64,000 nt of DNA from Dryocosmus kuriphilus (GCA_038277395.1 CM076189.1:86293421-86357420), one strand, 5' to 3'. Shown: positions 24,154 through 35,189, counted from the stretch's first letter. The notes: generated from the letters alone by a model not told the origin. A program made the numbers and translations.

Positions 24154-25257
24154 TATTAATAATATAAATGAGAGATATCTTGATTTAGTCATCACATCGT
24201 TTCCATGCGAAAACACTGCTAACATTTCGCCAATTTTGCCTGTCGAAATACTCCACAACCGCCTCACAATTATATTGGAAGCTTCGTTATCTTATTCGTG
24301 TGCCAATACAAGATTCTGTGTAAACTCATCAATGCCTAGATACAAACTTAAAAATTACAACTATGGGAACCTCAATGTAAGATTGAGTTCTACTGATTTG
24401 TCGTTTTTATACACCCCTGATGACGTAAGCAAGGTGGTCGATGAATTATACAAAAATTTATATGATTTTTTGGGTGACATGGTGGGAAAAAATTCGATGA
24501 ACACGAGAATCTTATTATACCCTAAATGATTCACCAAGAATGTTATCAGCACAATTAATTGCAAAAATAAGGCAAGAGTTCAGTTGAAGTCAACAGGTAG
24601 CACATTTCATTTGGAGAGATTTATATATCTAAGAAATGAATTAAAAAGGAACATAAAAGAGGCATATAGTAATTACTTGACAGACGTTGAAAAATATATT
24701 AACAGTCTCCCTCAACTATATGCTATCATGTTAATAATATTAATAAAGTTTCAAGGATACCAGGTATAATGTTCTTTGAAGGTAATGAACCTTATGATAA
24801 AGTCAGTGCCAAGTTAATTTACTTCTGGACCTGATGGAATTCCAATTCTCCTACTAAAAGAATGTGCTAAAGAACTTATGGAACCATTAACTGCTATCAA
24901 TAAAATGTCTCTTTCTTCAGGTGTATTCTCGGATACCTGGAAACTATCTAAAGTATGCCCCATATTCAAAAATGGAGATAAATCTCTTGTTCTTAATTAT
25001 CGACCAATCACATTATTATGTAATATCTCAAAGGTCTTCGAAAAGATAATAAGTAAATTCATTCGGTCTTACGTCACTCATCGTTCAGTTGTAGTTCAGT
25101 ACAATGTTTACACGTCTTTCTCTTTCACACCTACCTCTGGAGTTCCCCATGGCTCCAACCTTGGTTCATTAGTTTTTACTATAGTAGTGAGTGATACAGA
25201 TTCCGTGATTAAACGCTTAAGTTTGTTTTATGCCGATGACGTTAAATTGTTTAAGCC
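24154..25257 (+). pseudogene. Outer LINE ORF2, endonuclease tail and reverse transcriptase, 5' part
   Basis: 'YLDLVITSFP...HNRLTIILEAS' (about 24171-24290, using the frame at 24038) is the C-terminal part of an APE-type endonuclease. 24870-25324 encodes 'LKECAKELMEPLTA', 'WKLSKVCPIFKNGDKS', 'NYRPITLLCNISKVFEKII' and, after a jump, 'SGVPHGSNLGSLVF' and 'LFYADDVKLF'. The block between the finger motif and the SGVP motif, which normally holds the first catalytic aspartate (SKAFD), is missing, so this enzyme is inactive. The reading frame runs into the nested element after the target site at 25258-25270. Confidence 0.7.
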
Positions 25258-25270
25258 AATAGACTGCCTG
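25258..25270 (+). repeat. Target-site duplication, left copy
   Basis: AATAGACTGCCTG, identical to 29820-29832. The two copies bracket the nested LINE. One copy belongs to the outer LINE reverse transcriptase (codons after YADD). Confidence 0.9.
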
Positions 25271-25410
25271 CTCTGCCAATGGAACACCACCTTGTCGTCG
25301 TGGCGAAGCTTGTGCACCTCTTAGACCCTGTGAGCTACGGCAGCGGTGATGTAGTCACTGGTAGGGCCTCCAAAGCTGTACAGGTTAAGTGGTAAAGGCC
25401 AGACTAAGTA

Positions 25411-26098
25411 GTGTTCCTAGGGGAGGAAACCCCGAACGCAAAACCAAACATGGAAATGTGTGTAGAAAACAGCGTACCCCAAGGGATCCTCAATCTACCC
25501 GCTGATTCCGACCGGGCGAAAGCCCCGTTGGTCGGCGCTGGTCTCACGGATAATTGGGGGAGACCAAGCACACGACGCAGAAGGCGAGAAAATGATGGAC
25601 AGCTTCCCAACTGAAGAAGAAGATGGACTCTGCTGAAGACTCCGCCATGATGCTGATCTACCGCATCGAGAAAGTAACGGAAAAGATTACGAGCGTGACA
25701 GACCGCCAGAGAAACGCCCGCACCAACATCAAGGATGGGCTTCAAGAGATGAAGGAAGCCGTGGACAAGCTCAGAGAAGAGACAGAACGCCGGCAAGATG
25801 CCCAAAATAGCCTGATCGAGATCCTGTGGGCCCAAGCACAGAAAAAAACACCCGGGTGAGCACACCTACAAAGAGAAAAGCTCCAAATAAGCGGGCGTCC
25901 TCAAGCCCAGCAGAAAATCAAACGGCGAAGCCTACGGACAAAAAGAAGCGAAACGAAACTGAAAATGTGGAATGGTCGCAAGTCCTGAGAAAAGCGAAAA
26001 CGCGCAAGGATCGACTCCAATCCCAGGAAGCCTCAACCCCCCATAAAAAGGAAGGGGACAGAAACAGGAGAGAGAAGGCACCCAATAAGGAGCCCTAA
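25411..26098 (+). pseudogene. R1-like ORF1, N-terminal half (coiled coil and basic linker)
   Basis: Pieces in three frames: 25411-25614, 25623-25859 and 25826-26098. The second encodes a heptad-rich helix (residues 8-65: 'IEKVTEKITSV', 'LQEMKEAVDKLREETERR') typical of ORF1 multimerisation. The third is Lys/Arg/Pro-rich ('PTKRKAPNKR', 'PTDKKKRNETEN') and probably binds RNA. The TAA at 26096-26098 is an in-frame nonsense change, since the same frame continues for 523 codons with ORF1 sequence. ORF1 would form the cytoplasmic RNP with element RNA. Confidence 0.6.
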
Positions 26099-27667
26099 AA
26101 GCTGCAGAATAATCCGAGGAAGAAACAGCGCCTTGAGGCACTGCTGATTAAGCCCGCACAGGGTAAATCGTACGCAGAGAAGCTGAGAAACATTAAGGGG
26201 AAAATCAGCCTATCCACAACAGGGACGGACGTCCGGTCGATACGCCAGACCAAGGGAGGAGAAATTTTATTTGAACTCGGTAGAGAAACGAAGGACCTGC
26301 AAGCCTTCTCGGATGTCGTGAAAACGACCCTAGGAGGGCCCGGTGTAGTGAGGAGTTTGGTGCCTAAAGTGACACTGGAACTTCTGGACCTTGATATTAC
26401 GAAGACTATAGAGGACGTCGAAGAGGCCCTCAAACGCGAATTGAACGGAAAAAACGGAGAAACGAAGGTGACAGTTTCTAAACCCAATATGAGAGGACAA
26501 GTGATAGCCTTCGTGGAGATGAGCGAGCAAGTGACTGGTAAGCTGCTAGAAACCTCACGAATAAAAATCGAGTGGATAAATAGCAGGGTTCGGCCCAAGA
26601 TTTTTTTTCCACGATACTTCAAGTATCTAGGATATGGGCGCAAAACAGCGAATGACCTCCTAGCGCAACTATTGTGTGAAATGGAAGCCGATTTGCTAAT
26701 CATCAGTGATCAATACCTGGACAGAAATAGTCCAACATGGTTCGCGGATACCCTGGGAAAGGCCGCCATTTGGATACCAAGTCCAGCAAAAGTACCAGTA
26801 GAAGACCATGGAGCTGGAACGGGTTTTGTGTGGGTCAAGAGCAGAGGCATTACCTATGTCAGCTGCTATCTTACCCCCAGCGACAGAATTCCGGACTTCC
26901 ATGAAAAACTGGACCTGCTTGAAGATGCTATCCACGAGGAAGGAGGCAAGGTACTACTGGCCGGCGATTTTAATGCAAGGGCGACCAAATGGGGCATGCC
27001 AAGTCCAAACTCGAGAGTGAAGCAAATATATGAGTTTGCGGCCCGGACAGGATTAATAGTGATGAACGAAGGGCGAATACCAACTTTCAGACGGCCGGGA
27101 GCGAAGGGTACAATACCAGACATCACTCTGGCATCAGAGATCCTAGCCCCGCTTATAAAACCATGGAAGGTTATCGAAGAATACACTGGTAGCGATCATC
27201 AGTACATTAGCTACAGCCTATGGAGATGCCCCCAAACCAGGATACGCCAGGAAGAGCAACTGCAATGGAACACAGCAAAACTTAACGACACATTGTTCGA
27301 TAAAGTTATGCTGGAGGGAGGACCAGCACTGTCTAGCTTGCACGAGAGGGCCGAGGAATCTGATGGAATGGAAGTAATAGTGGATGATACGTTGCGTCTA
27401 ATCCTCCAGGCACGCAACGAGGCCATGCCCCGGAGAATAAAGTGGGACAAGGGACGTTCTGTTTATTGGTGGAATAAAGAAATAGCTTATATCCGCCGTC
27501 AATGCTTGCAAAGCCGACGAAATGCAACTCGGGCGAGGAAAGAACGAGAGAATAGAGAAGTAACCCAAATTGACGTGCAGTTCAAGCAGACGAAGAAGAA
27601 GATATATAACAATAAGCAGGAGCAAATCCAACAAGTGGATAAGCCTGACCGAAGAGGTGAACAATAA
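26099..27667 (+). pseudogene. R1-like ORF1 C-terminus fused to ORF2 endonuclease
   Basis: One open frame. The first part (to about 26640) is the ORF1 RRM-like/C-terminal region ('VRSIRQTKGGEILFEL', 'LLDLDITKTIEDVEEALKREL') ending at 'FKYLGYG', where the CCHC knuckles should begin. It then passes directly to 'TANDLLAQLLCEMEADLLIISDQY', written here in parts, the start of the APE endonuclease. The rest of the endonuclease is intact: 'LLAGDFNARATKWG' and 'GSDHQYISY', holding the GDFN and SDH catalytic motifs. The zinc knuckles, the ORF2 start and the first catalytic Asn are lost, so an in-frame deletion near 26640 made a fusion. The frame fails at about 27640. Confidence 0.7.
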
Positions 27668-28835
27668 CCCCTGGGTCTTGGGCTACAGGATTGTCACCCG
27701 GAAGCTCGGAGCCCTCTCAGCATGCGAGTCAATGGAGCCATCCATAATTGATAACATAATCGATGTACTCTTTCCCAGCCATCCGGTGAAGCCGAGCGAC
27801 GGAATAGAGTTCCCGGACGGTGAGATACCGCCTTTTATGACAGAAGAAATTATGACGGCAGTAAAAGACCTTCAAAATAGGAAAGCCGCAGGACCAGACG
27901 GGATCCCAGCGGAGGCGCTGAAGGCGGTGGCCCGAACCTCCTCCCATTTACTGCTGAATATGTACAACGCATGTCTAAAAGCGGGGAAATTTCCGCTGCA
28001 ATGGAAGACACAGAGGCTAGTACTAATCAGCAAAGGCAAAGGCGATCCGAATTCTCCGGGAGTATACCGACCACTCTATATACTTAATACGAATGGAAAA
28101 CTCCTCGAGAAGCTGCTGAAACCCCGATTGGAAACAGCTATCAAGTAGGCAGGCAATCTATCACCGAGGCAGTATGGGTCCAGAAAAGGACGCTCCACAG
28201 TGCAAGCGGTGCAGGAGATAGTGAATGCCATCCACACAGTACAAAGTGGTAGCCGCCGGTCAAGACAAATTTTCCTACTGGCGACGTTGGACGTTAAAAA
28301 CCCATTCAACTTCGCCAGGTGGATTGATATGATCGAGGCGTTGAAGAGATTGAGAATCCCAGGATACCTTCTCAGGATAATCAAGAGTTACCTGAAGGAC
28401 AGGATACTGACGTACACAACTACGAATGTAACCAGGTGGAAACAAATAACAGCCGGGGCCACTCAGTGATCAATCTTAGGGCCAAACCTCTGGAATACCT
28501 CATACGACGATATACTTCGTATGAAGATGCCGGACGGCTCGTATCCTTTCGCGTATGTAGAAGACATAGTGGCAGTGATAACGGCACGGGACTTTGAGAA
28601 AGCCCAATGGAAGTTGAACCAGGTCATGCGCCTCGTAAACAGGTGTATGGGAATGCATTGGCTGGAGCTAGCCATCCAGAAAACGGAGCTGGTACTAGTC
28701 ACAGGTAAGAGGATCACCAGAATCATAACGATGCAGTTCGGGACTGAGAGTATCGAAACCAAGATGGCCGTGGAGCATCTCGGCATCACGATGGATTCGA
28801 AGTTCACACTCTGGGAGCATATCAGGAAGGTGTGA
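27640..28835 (+). pseudogene. R1-like reverse transcriptase remnant
   Basis: One frame with stops at 28146, 28467 and 28833. Motifs in order: 'LQNRKAAGPDGIPAEALK', 'PLQWKTQRLVLISKGKGD', 'YRPLYILNTNGKLLEKLL', 'QYGSRKGRSTVQAV', 'ATLDVKNPFNFARW' (first Asp present), 'GATQ(stop)SILGPNLWN', and 'FAYVEDIVAV'. The catalytic YVDD is YVED, with the first Asp replaced by Glu, which should cripple polymerisation even without the stops. Target-primed reverse transcription in the nucleus would be its role. Confidence 0.8.
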
Positions 28836-29600
28836 GACAGAGCAGCTACTGTTGAAGCTGCATTAAATAGGCTTATGGCCAAGGTCAACGGCCCAAGATC
28901 AAGTAAGCGACGACTTCTGATGACAGTCACCCAGTCGATCCTCCTGTGTGGGAGCGAGATATGAGCGGACGCTCTGCAGAGGCATACTTACAGGAAGAGA
29001 ATGGCAGGAGTGCAGTACAGAGGAGTCTGAGAATCGCGTGCTCTTATCGCACCGTCTCGGAACCCGCAGCCCTTGCGATCGCAGGGATAATACCAATCGA
29101 CCTGCTAGCGCTGGAAAGAAGAGCATCTTCGAGAGAACGCAGGAAGTAGGAAAAAAGATTGCGAAAGCCGAGGCCAGAGATGCCAGCAAGAAGCATTGGC
29201 AGCAAAGGTGAAGTATCCACACAAGAGGACGATGGACCGCAAGACTCATCCCTCAGTTGAGTACCAGGGTAGAACGCAAGCATTGAGATGTAAATAACTT
29301 CCTAACGCAATTTATCTCTGGAGATTGCCTCTTTCAAGCCCACCTCCATAGAATGGGGAAAGTACAGAACCCTGGCTATGGGTACTGCGGAGCAGATCGA
29401 GATGACGCAGAGCACGAAGAGGAGAGAGAGCACGCAGAGGTGCGACCGCTGGGCCTTATTATGATCTAGGCTAGAAACAGAGGTTGGACACCTGATACCT
29501 GAAAATGTGATCAAGACGATGTTCGAAAGCGAGGAGCACTGAGAGGAAAACGCTATGTATATAGAAAAGATCCTACGACAGAAGAGGAGAGAAGTGAACT
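28836..29600 (+). pseudogene. R1-like ORF2 C-terminal region
   Basis: Fragments in two or more frames carry 'VEAALNRLMAKVNGPRSSKRRLL', 'TVTQSILLCGSE', then 'LTQFISGDCLFQAHLHRMGKV' and 'YCGA..DDAEHE...RCDRW', the C-terminal zinc-like tail (Cys, then His, then Cys) usual in R1/Jockey-type ORF2. Stops lie at 28962, near 29210 and near 29290. It was probably involved in RNA or DNA target binding. Confidence 0.6.
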
Positions 29601-29659
29601 TGGCAACGGGAACACCTTGAGTCAAAAGAAACCAGCAGGCGCTGTCCTTCAGCGAAGAA

Positions 29660-29819
29660 AACGGTCCCACCCTGAAGTGATGTTAACGCGGTTCCGGGGT
29701 GCATCAGGATGAAGAAGAGAAAGGTGTGTCGTTTTAGTGGATGGAAATCCCACACGCTCGGGCAGTGCGGACCCACCCGAGTGTCTTTAAAGGATTTCCA
29801 CACATCTCCGAAAAAAAAA
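29660..29819 (+). other. R1-like 3' UTR with nested hairpins and poly(A)
   Basis: GGAAATCC (29743-29750) pairs with GGATTTCC (29792-29799). Inside it ACGCTCGGG (29754-29762) pairs with CCCGAGTGT (29776-29784), making a stacked stem-loop 20 nt before the poly(A). Such 3'-terminal structures are the usual recognition site of the cognate reverse transcriptase and would explain why the end is preserved. Confidence 0.6.
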
Positions 29820-29832
29820 AATAGACTGCCTG
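29820..29832 (+). repeat. Target-site duplication, right copy
   Basis: AATAGACTGCCTG, identical to 25258-25270. Its first A may overlap the poly(A) tail. Confidence 0.9.
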
Positions 29833-30456
29833 CAGGATTGTGCTGAATTACAGTTGATTATAAACAATCTTATCGATTGGTGTATCATCAATAACTTAGA
29901 TATAAACCCTCAAGAATGTAATATTATGTCAATTTAAAGAAAGTCTGATTTACTTGTGTTTGAATACTATGCTCTAGTCAGGTCTAAATTCGAGTATGGG
30001 TCTGTTATCTGGAATCCGAAAGCGAAGTATTTGTCAGAACCTATCGAAAAATGTCAGAAACGTTTCCTTAAGCTTCTTAGCTTTAAGTCTAAAGGCGAAC
30101 TTATACGCCCTGGATATGATTATAAACAACTCTGCCACATGTTTAACGAATGGACCTTTGAGAATAGGAAGAGGGTTCAAATGATTATATTTATATTTAA
30201 AATTATAAGAGGATACATTGATAACCCATACTTCTTCTCTCAGGTGCCATGCGCGGTACCTAAATTTTTCACTAGATCAAGAGCTCCATTTTATACCCAT
30301 ACAGCTGCGCATACTGGTCATATAACAATTCTCTGTTTCTGTGAAACCTATAACGAAATGTCTACAATTTGCGATTTTACTATTGACGCCCTACATCAGT
30401 CTTTATATTTCTTCATCTCCGTAGTGTATAATTACATTGAACATTCTCTCACTTAA
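29833..30456 (+). pseudogene. Outer LINE ORF2, C-terminal part
   Basis: Directly continues the outer LINE after the insertion: 'ELQLIINNLIDWCIINNLDINPQ' then, after an in-frame TAA near 29936, an open stretch with 'EYYALVRSKFEYGSVIWNPKAKY', 'EKCQKRFLKLLSFK' and 'DMIFIFKIIRG'-like sequence to the stop at 30454-30456. These follow the YADD box in Jockey/CR1-type polymerases. The 'RSKFEYGSVIWNP' motif is well preserved. Confidence 0.75.
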
Positions 30457-30505
30457 TATGAATCACTTCTTCTAGAATATCAACATGCTGATGTAGCTTA
30501 CCAGG

Positions 30506-30573
<68 letters not shown>
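30506..30573. repeat. (TA)n microsatellite
   Basis: Pure TA run within the outer LINE 3' UTR, followed at 30590-30690 by the tail region. Confidence 0.9.
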
Positions 30574-30576
<3 letters not shown>

Positions 30577-30690
30577 CGCGTTTTTTATACCATATATATT
30601 AAGAAAATTATTTACATGTAATCCTGTAATTGGTTCCCGGACTGTTGGATTCATTACAAATAAAATGAAATGAAAATGAAATGATATAAA

Positions 30691-31480
30691 GTATATGTAA
30701 AATGATCGTCACTCCGTTCCACTCTCACTTTTATAGACCAGCTCTGGAAAGATCTTCCACCAGATGCTTGGAGAACTCGTTGCATCGTCCTGCGCAATAT
30801 GATGAAAACTTGCGTACTATAACGTTCGAGGAACTTCTACATGTATTGCATAATCTTGCACAATGTGATGAAACGTTGTGTAATATGACGCTCGAGAAAC
30901 TTCTTTGAGATTTCCGAGTTTGGATTTTTAGCTTTCATTCAGGAACCGTTATTCGTACGGAATTTTGCAAAATGGAAAAGTGATTGAATTTCTTTAGCAC
31001 AACCTAGCATATTTTTTTGTTTTTCAATATCGGATTATTTTGAGGTTTTAAATTATTGCATTATCTTGCGTAACGTGATGAAACTTGTCGAGTTTCTATT
31101 GTGTAATCTAACCTTAATGTGCAATACGGAGACTCCCCCGTTTCTCCTCTGACCCTTCTCACACATATAATGTCATCAAAGCATTGAGGTCAGTGTTAGA
31201 GAGAGAGATAGGGGGAAAACACGTTCAAACCTGCATGTGGAAGTCATCGCGTGTGTTAGCTCGTGCCTGTGGAAAATATTCAAGAAATAAATGGAGATCA
31301 GTGATTCATACATATGGAATTCTCGCACCTATAAACTTCTAGGATCAATGACATCAAAATAATGAGGTCAGTGATAGAGAGAGAAAGGGGGGGTGGTGGA
31401 ACTTTTTTTACCCTACTTAATGACGCCATCCTCCCTATTGAGTTTATGCTCTTATATTTTAGTTTACAAAAATATTTCCA
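30691..31480. repeat. Short degenerate tandem and paired repeats
   Basis: 30775-30910 contains two copies of a ~65-bp unit ('ttgca..tcttgc.caatgtgatgaaac', 'cgagaaacttct'), with a third partial copy at 31050-31100. 31165-31230 and 31345-31400 form a second pair around 'atgaggtcagtgatagagagag'. No gene is seen. Confidence 0.5.
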
Positions 31481-31599
31481 AGAATTTTCAGGAACACATT
31501 GATATGATCCGTTTTACTAACCACATCAATAAACCAAAAAGCTAGTATTACTTTACCACGATGAAAGAATATTCTCTCAATTTGTACCTAACCGACTGT

Positions 31600-31800
31600 G
31601 GATTAATACAGGCTTCGGCGACGTACATGGGCGCCATCTGTCGGCGATAACAATAAGCTTGTTTTGGTGGAACCGAACCTTACCGACTGAGGGTAATACC
31701 AAATGTCGACAACTTAGCACGGACAAGTGCCGCTGAGGGAGTAGTGGCGCCATTGTCGGCGCCAGCGCGGAGCTTGTCGTAGTGGGGCCAAACTGTCCTT
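31600..31800. repeat. Two copies of the ~115-bp 'GGCGCCATCTGTCGG' unit
   Basis: Shares 'ggcgccatctgtcgg', 'accgactg.gggtaatacc', 'cgctgagggag' and 'cgtagtggggcc' with units at 50540-50640 and 51540-51770 that flank the ribozyme elements. No 5S-like or hammerhead sequence is present here. Confidence 0.65.
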
Positions 31801-31899
31801 GCTTAATTATTCATATATATTTCTGTGCCATTATTTTCTCATTACTTAGTTAACTCTCATGGATATAACATCCTGGTTATCTCATTGAACTGACCGTAA

Positions 31900-32095
31900 G
31901 ATATTTTTTTTGATTTTATTTTTATCGTATTTTATTTTATGACATTTTATTCTATTTCACTTTATTCTATATTATTTTCTTTGTTTTGTTCTTTTTTATT
32001 TTATTTCATTTTATTTATTTAGCATTATATTTACCTTATTTTATTTTATTTTATTATATTTTGCTTTCTTTATCTTGCTTCTTTGCCTTGATAAG
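31900..32095. repeat. (ATTTT)n-type T-rich low complexity
   Basis: Degenerate TTTTA pentamer repeats on the plus strand, immediately left of the satellite array. Confidence 0.7.
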
Positions 32096-32109
32096 TGTGT
32101 AACATGAAC

Positions 32110-32454
32110 ATCGAAATGTTAGCATATGTGGCATTTGCTTCTGTCTATTGCTTCAAACAGGATTTCTAATATTTTACATTTTGGAACTAATTAACAACAA
32201 ATTATTACATAGAAATTAACAAAACAACATTTTCGAGGAAAATAATAACACTGCAAGTTTCACGTTCAGTGAAAGTAGCATATTTCTCAATATGTCCAAT
32301 GCATGACACGTATAAGGAATTAAAGAGAAACGCTTAGAGCATGTGTGTCGGGATGGACTGAATATTTTTCCAAAATTTATCTCAAATTTTTCACCTTATT
32401 AGCAACTGACGACAAATGATTTTATGAGAACAATTAAAATAATACTTTCGATAA
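32110..32454. repeat. ~217-bp satellite, left block
   Basis: Contains 'acgttcagtgaaagtagcatat' in variant form, a 'type B' half-unit ('taaagagaaacgc', 'gggatggactgaat') and the 'acaaatgattttatgaga' segment. The unit is cut by the DNA transposon at 32455 and resumes at 35593. Confidence 0.75.
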
Positions 32455-32858
32455 CACAGGCACACAAAAAAAAAGTGGTTTGTACCAAAAGCCGGACCCA
32501 TATATTTTTGTGTATTTTGACACGCTGAATCCGATTCCGGAGTCCGTTTTGCTCCATCACGTCAAATTCAAGGGCATTTGAAGGTCAAATCGGCAAAAAA
32601 ATGGATTGAAAGAAGGTGACTGTAATTTCTGTGGTTTCAACGGACGCTGAATCTGAATCTGGAATCCATTTGATTCCGTCATGTCTGCATTAAGGTCAGT
32701 TCAAGGTCAAATTTTTTAAATTAAAAAAAAGTGAATTTTTGAGTGCAGATTCTGAAAGAGAGGGAAATTTTACATCTTTACATGGTATTCATTTTTATTT
32801 TTATCATTATCCTAAAGGTCATTTCAAGGTCAATTTAGGTTAGTAATTGAATAGTTCG
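32455..32858 (+). repeat. Left long terminal inverted repeat
   Basis: Matches 35190-35592 in reverse complement along its length, including 'gaatccgattccggagtcc' and 'tttacatctttacatggtat' variants. Internal short repeats of 'aaggtcaaatt' occur. Confidence 0.85.
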
Positions 32859-33178
32859 TATAAAGATTGCAAAAATACAAATCTGCGTCTTTGTGGAACC
32901 AGAATACTATTTTTATACGTCTTGAAGGTCGACGAATCCAAATTCGAGGTCCATTTGACCGCAGCACGTCAGGGTCAGACATTTAAAGGTCAAATTGACG
33001 TCAATCAAGTCGTATGAGAGGTGAGGACTAGTATTTCGATAGTTTTGAGGGTCGTGGAATCCTAATCCAGTCTCGTGTAACTTCTGCTTAGGCATATATC
33101 AAATCAGCTATGTATTACGTCCATAGGGATGACGGTACTTCAAGATACAAAACAAAGTTTCGAGAAATATGTCCAAAT

Positions 33179-34963
33179 TCATACTTTTCTTCTTTTGTTA
33201 CGAACCCTTTTGTCTTCAAAAGATTTATGCAACGGATTTCTCTTCCACTTTTGCGTTTTCACTGCGTTATCCCTCTTGAGCATCCAACAAAAATCTGCCA
33301 TCATATTTACATCCCACTTTCCCTGATACCGGCATTCCATCTCCCTAATGTCTTGATGAAACCGTTCTCCCTGTTCTTCACTGTAGTCTCCGAGATTTTC
33401 TGGGAAGTAATCAAGATGAGAATGTAGAAAATGCAATTTCAAGTTCATCAAAAAACCCAACTTCTGAAAGTTTTTCTGTAAATCTTCAACCAAAGTTTTG
33501 TACTCTTCACTCTTGTGATTTCCCAAAAAATTCTCTGCGACTTTTTTGAAACTTGTCCATGCAGACATTTCCGTAGCATTCATTTTTGTGACAAATGTTT
33601 CATCTTTGAACAAAATGCGAATTTGAGGACCATCAAAAATACCTTCTTTAAGTTTGGCATCACTTATGCCTGGAAACTTGTCTCCTATGTACCCGAAACA
33701 TTCACCATCTTTGTCCAGAGCTTTCACGAACTGCTTCATGAGACCAAGTTTGATATGAAGGGGTGGAAGCAAAATTTTTGATGGGTCTATCAAAGGTTCT
33801 CGGATGATGTTTTTTGCCCCGGGATTGAAATCTGTGCTCCTTGCCCACTCTTTTCGTACATAGTGTTTATTTCTGTCTCTACTATCCCAGAGACATAGGA
33901 AACAGGGATTTTTTGTAAAGCCTGACTGTTGTCCAAGAATCAAAGTTGAAATTTGGAGATCTCGGCAAACTTTCCATTGTTGTTCTGAGTCATTAATTTT
34001 TTCCAAGGCTATTGCCAAATTCTCGTACCGTTCCTTCAACTTTGTCGAATGAGCTATCGGAATAGGTGCAAAAGAGATTCCATTATGCAGAAGAACAGAT
34101 TTCAGGCTCCGTTTTGAAGAGTCGATGAATAGTCTCCACTCTTCATCCTTATAAATGTTTGCTTTCAATTCATTCATGAGCCCTCTCACTTCTGTATAGA
34201 ATGTTAGCATATTTTCTTCATCTTTGGCAAAGAATTCCCGAAACTTCTCTTCCCTGTTTCGATAAGTACTAACTTTAATCCCTGTAGATAACAAGTTTTT
34301 CTTTTTTAATACTGAGGCTAGATACTAAGCACCATCTTTGGGCAATCCTAAGTTTCTTATGAGATCATTCCACTCGTGTTGGTTGAACGTTTTTGGGGTC
34401 TTGTGCTTCATATCACCTGGCAAATATTCATCTTCGCTATCATCTGAGCTTTCACTGATTTCCTTCTCCTCTAACGTGACTGACCAGTCCATTTCTACGG
34501 ATTCTTCGACTGCAGTTTTCATTTGGAATATAGTCGGCCGTTTAACTGACGATACGTTAGCATACGATATATTCGATTTATTAAATACGTTGAAGCCAAA
34601 CGTGTTCGTCATGCAGAAGTAGCAATCTTCTCGACATGATGGTTCGGACTATATCATGGGTTGTTTAAATGCGAGCTCCCTCGAATTGGGATCCATATTC
34701 CATCGTAATAACATTGTTTTGCAGGGATTACAAATTATGTGGGGTACCCAGTCTATTTCTTGGTTGACAACCTTTAAACCAAAGCATTCTTCGTAAAGAG
34801 TTATGTACCTATTAGATAAACTTCTTCGATACTTCGGCACCTCCAATTTTCCACAAATGTAACAGAAATGATCAGATTTCCTATTGTACCGTTGAGAAGG
34901 AGAGTCTATTCTTGTAGCTGAGCTTGTAGCATTATACTCTACAGAGGCCAAGTTAACAACCAA
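33179..34963 (-). pseudogene. Transposase-like protein, 594-codon frame with two nonsense stops
   Basis: The minus-strand stretches 34963-34649, 34612-34325 and 34294-33179 lie in the same frame. Only TAG codons at 34651-34649 and 34324-34322 separate them. The N-terminus has a zinc-binding pattern (F-C-Y-I-C-G, later I-I-C-N-P-C, then C-Y-F-C-M just after the first stop). The long C-terminal part carries 'VCRDLQISTLILGQQSG', 'NPCFLCLWDSRDR', 'LLPPLHIKLGLMKQFVKAL', and 'HFLHSHLDYFPENLGDYSEE' followed by QGERFHQDI, arranged as in a DDE/D transposase with an inserted C-x(2)-C. I recall this as a family common in arthropod genomes, usually annotated as uncharacterised. It ends in a basic tail (KRVRNKRRKV). 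Confidence 0.75.
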
Positions 34964-35189
34964 TGTAGAGCTGCGGTCGCATGATGACGACGATTGCAGG
35001 CCCGCTTGCTCACCCTCACCAACCGCCGATACTGGTCATCGGAAACCCTGCATCGTATGAGTATTCTCTCGAGTATCGGCCATGACGGCATCATGCCTTC
35101 ACCCCAGGACTTAGCCGGAAAGAAAATTTAAAAAAAAAACAGTTTCCACCGTCACCGCGTGGAGGTGTGCTGGGTTCCGATACTCGAAA

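Larger units (their letters stand above)
25271..29819 (+). mobile_element. R1-clade-like LINE nested in the outer LINE
   Basis: About 4.55 kb between perfect 13-bp target duplications, ending in a poly(A) of about ten residues. It has a GC-rich 5' leader, an ORF1 with coiled-coil and basic regions, an APE endonuclease, a reverse transcriptase, and a C-terminal C...H...C region. The 3' UTR ends in the hairpin-rich sequence and 'CCCACCCGAGTGTCTTTA'-type terminus I associate with R1-clade LINEs. It is dead: frameshifts near 25615, 25840 and 27640, several stops, a damaged polymerase box, and an in-frame ORF1-ORF2 fusion. It lies in a LINE and not in 28S rDNA. Confidence 0.85.
23600..30690 (+). 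mobile_element. Jockey/CR1-type LINE, split by a nested LINE
   Basis: The outer element has a probable 5' UTR (from about 23600), an ORF1 start with PHD-like residues (23992), endonuclease and reverse transcriptase remnants to 25257, then resumes at 29833 after an inserted 4.5 kb element. It ends with a 3' UTR containing a TA microsatellite and a tail of AAATGAAATGAAA-type repeats (about 30660-30688). Both the ORF1-ORF2 junction and the middle of the reverse transcriptase have lost sequence. The left boundary is a guess. Clade is inferred from 'FYADDVKLF', 'LVRSKFEYGSVIWNP' and the A-rich microsatellite tail. Confidence 0.75.

Noticed and set aside
33110..33781. Plus-strand frames inside the DNA transposon
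   Set aside because: Antisense shadows of the minus-strand transposase-like protein.
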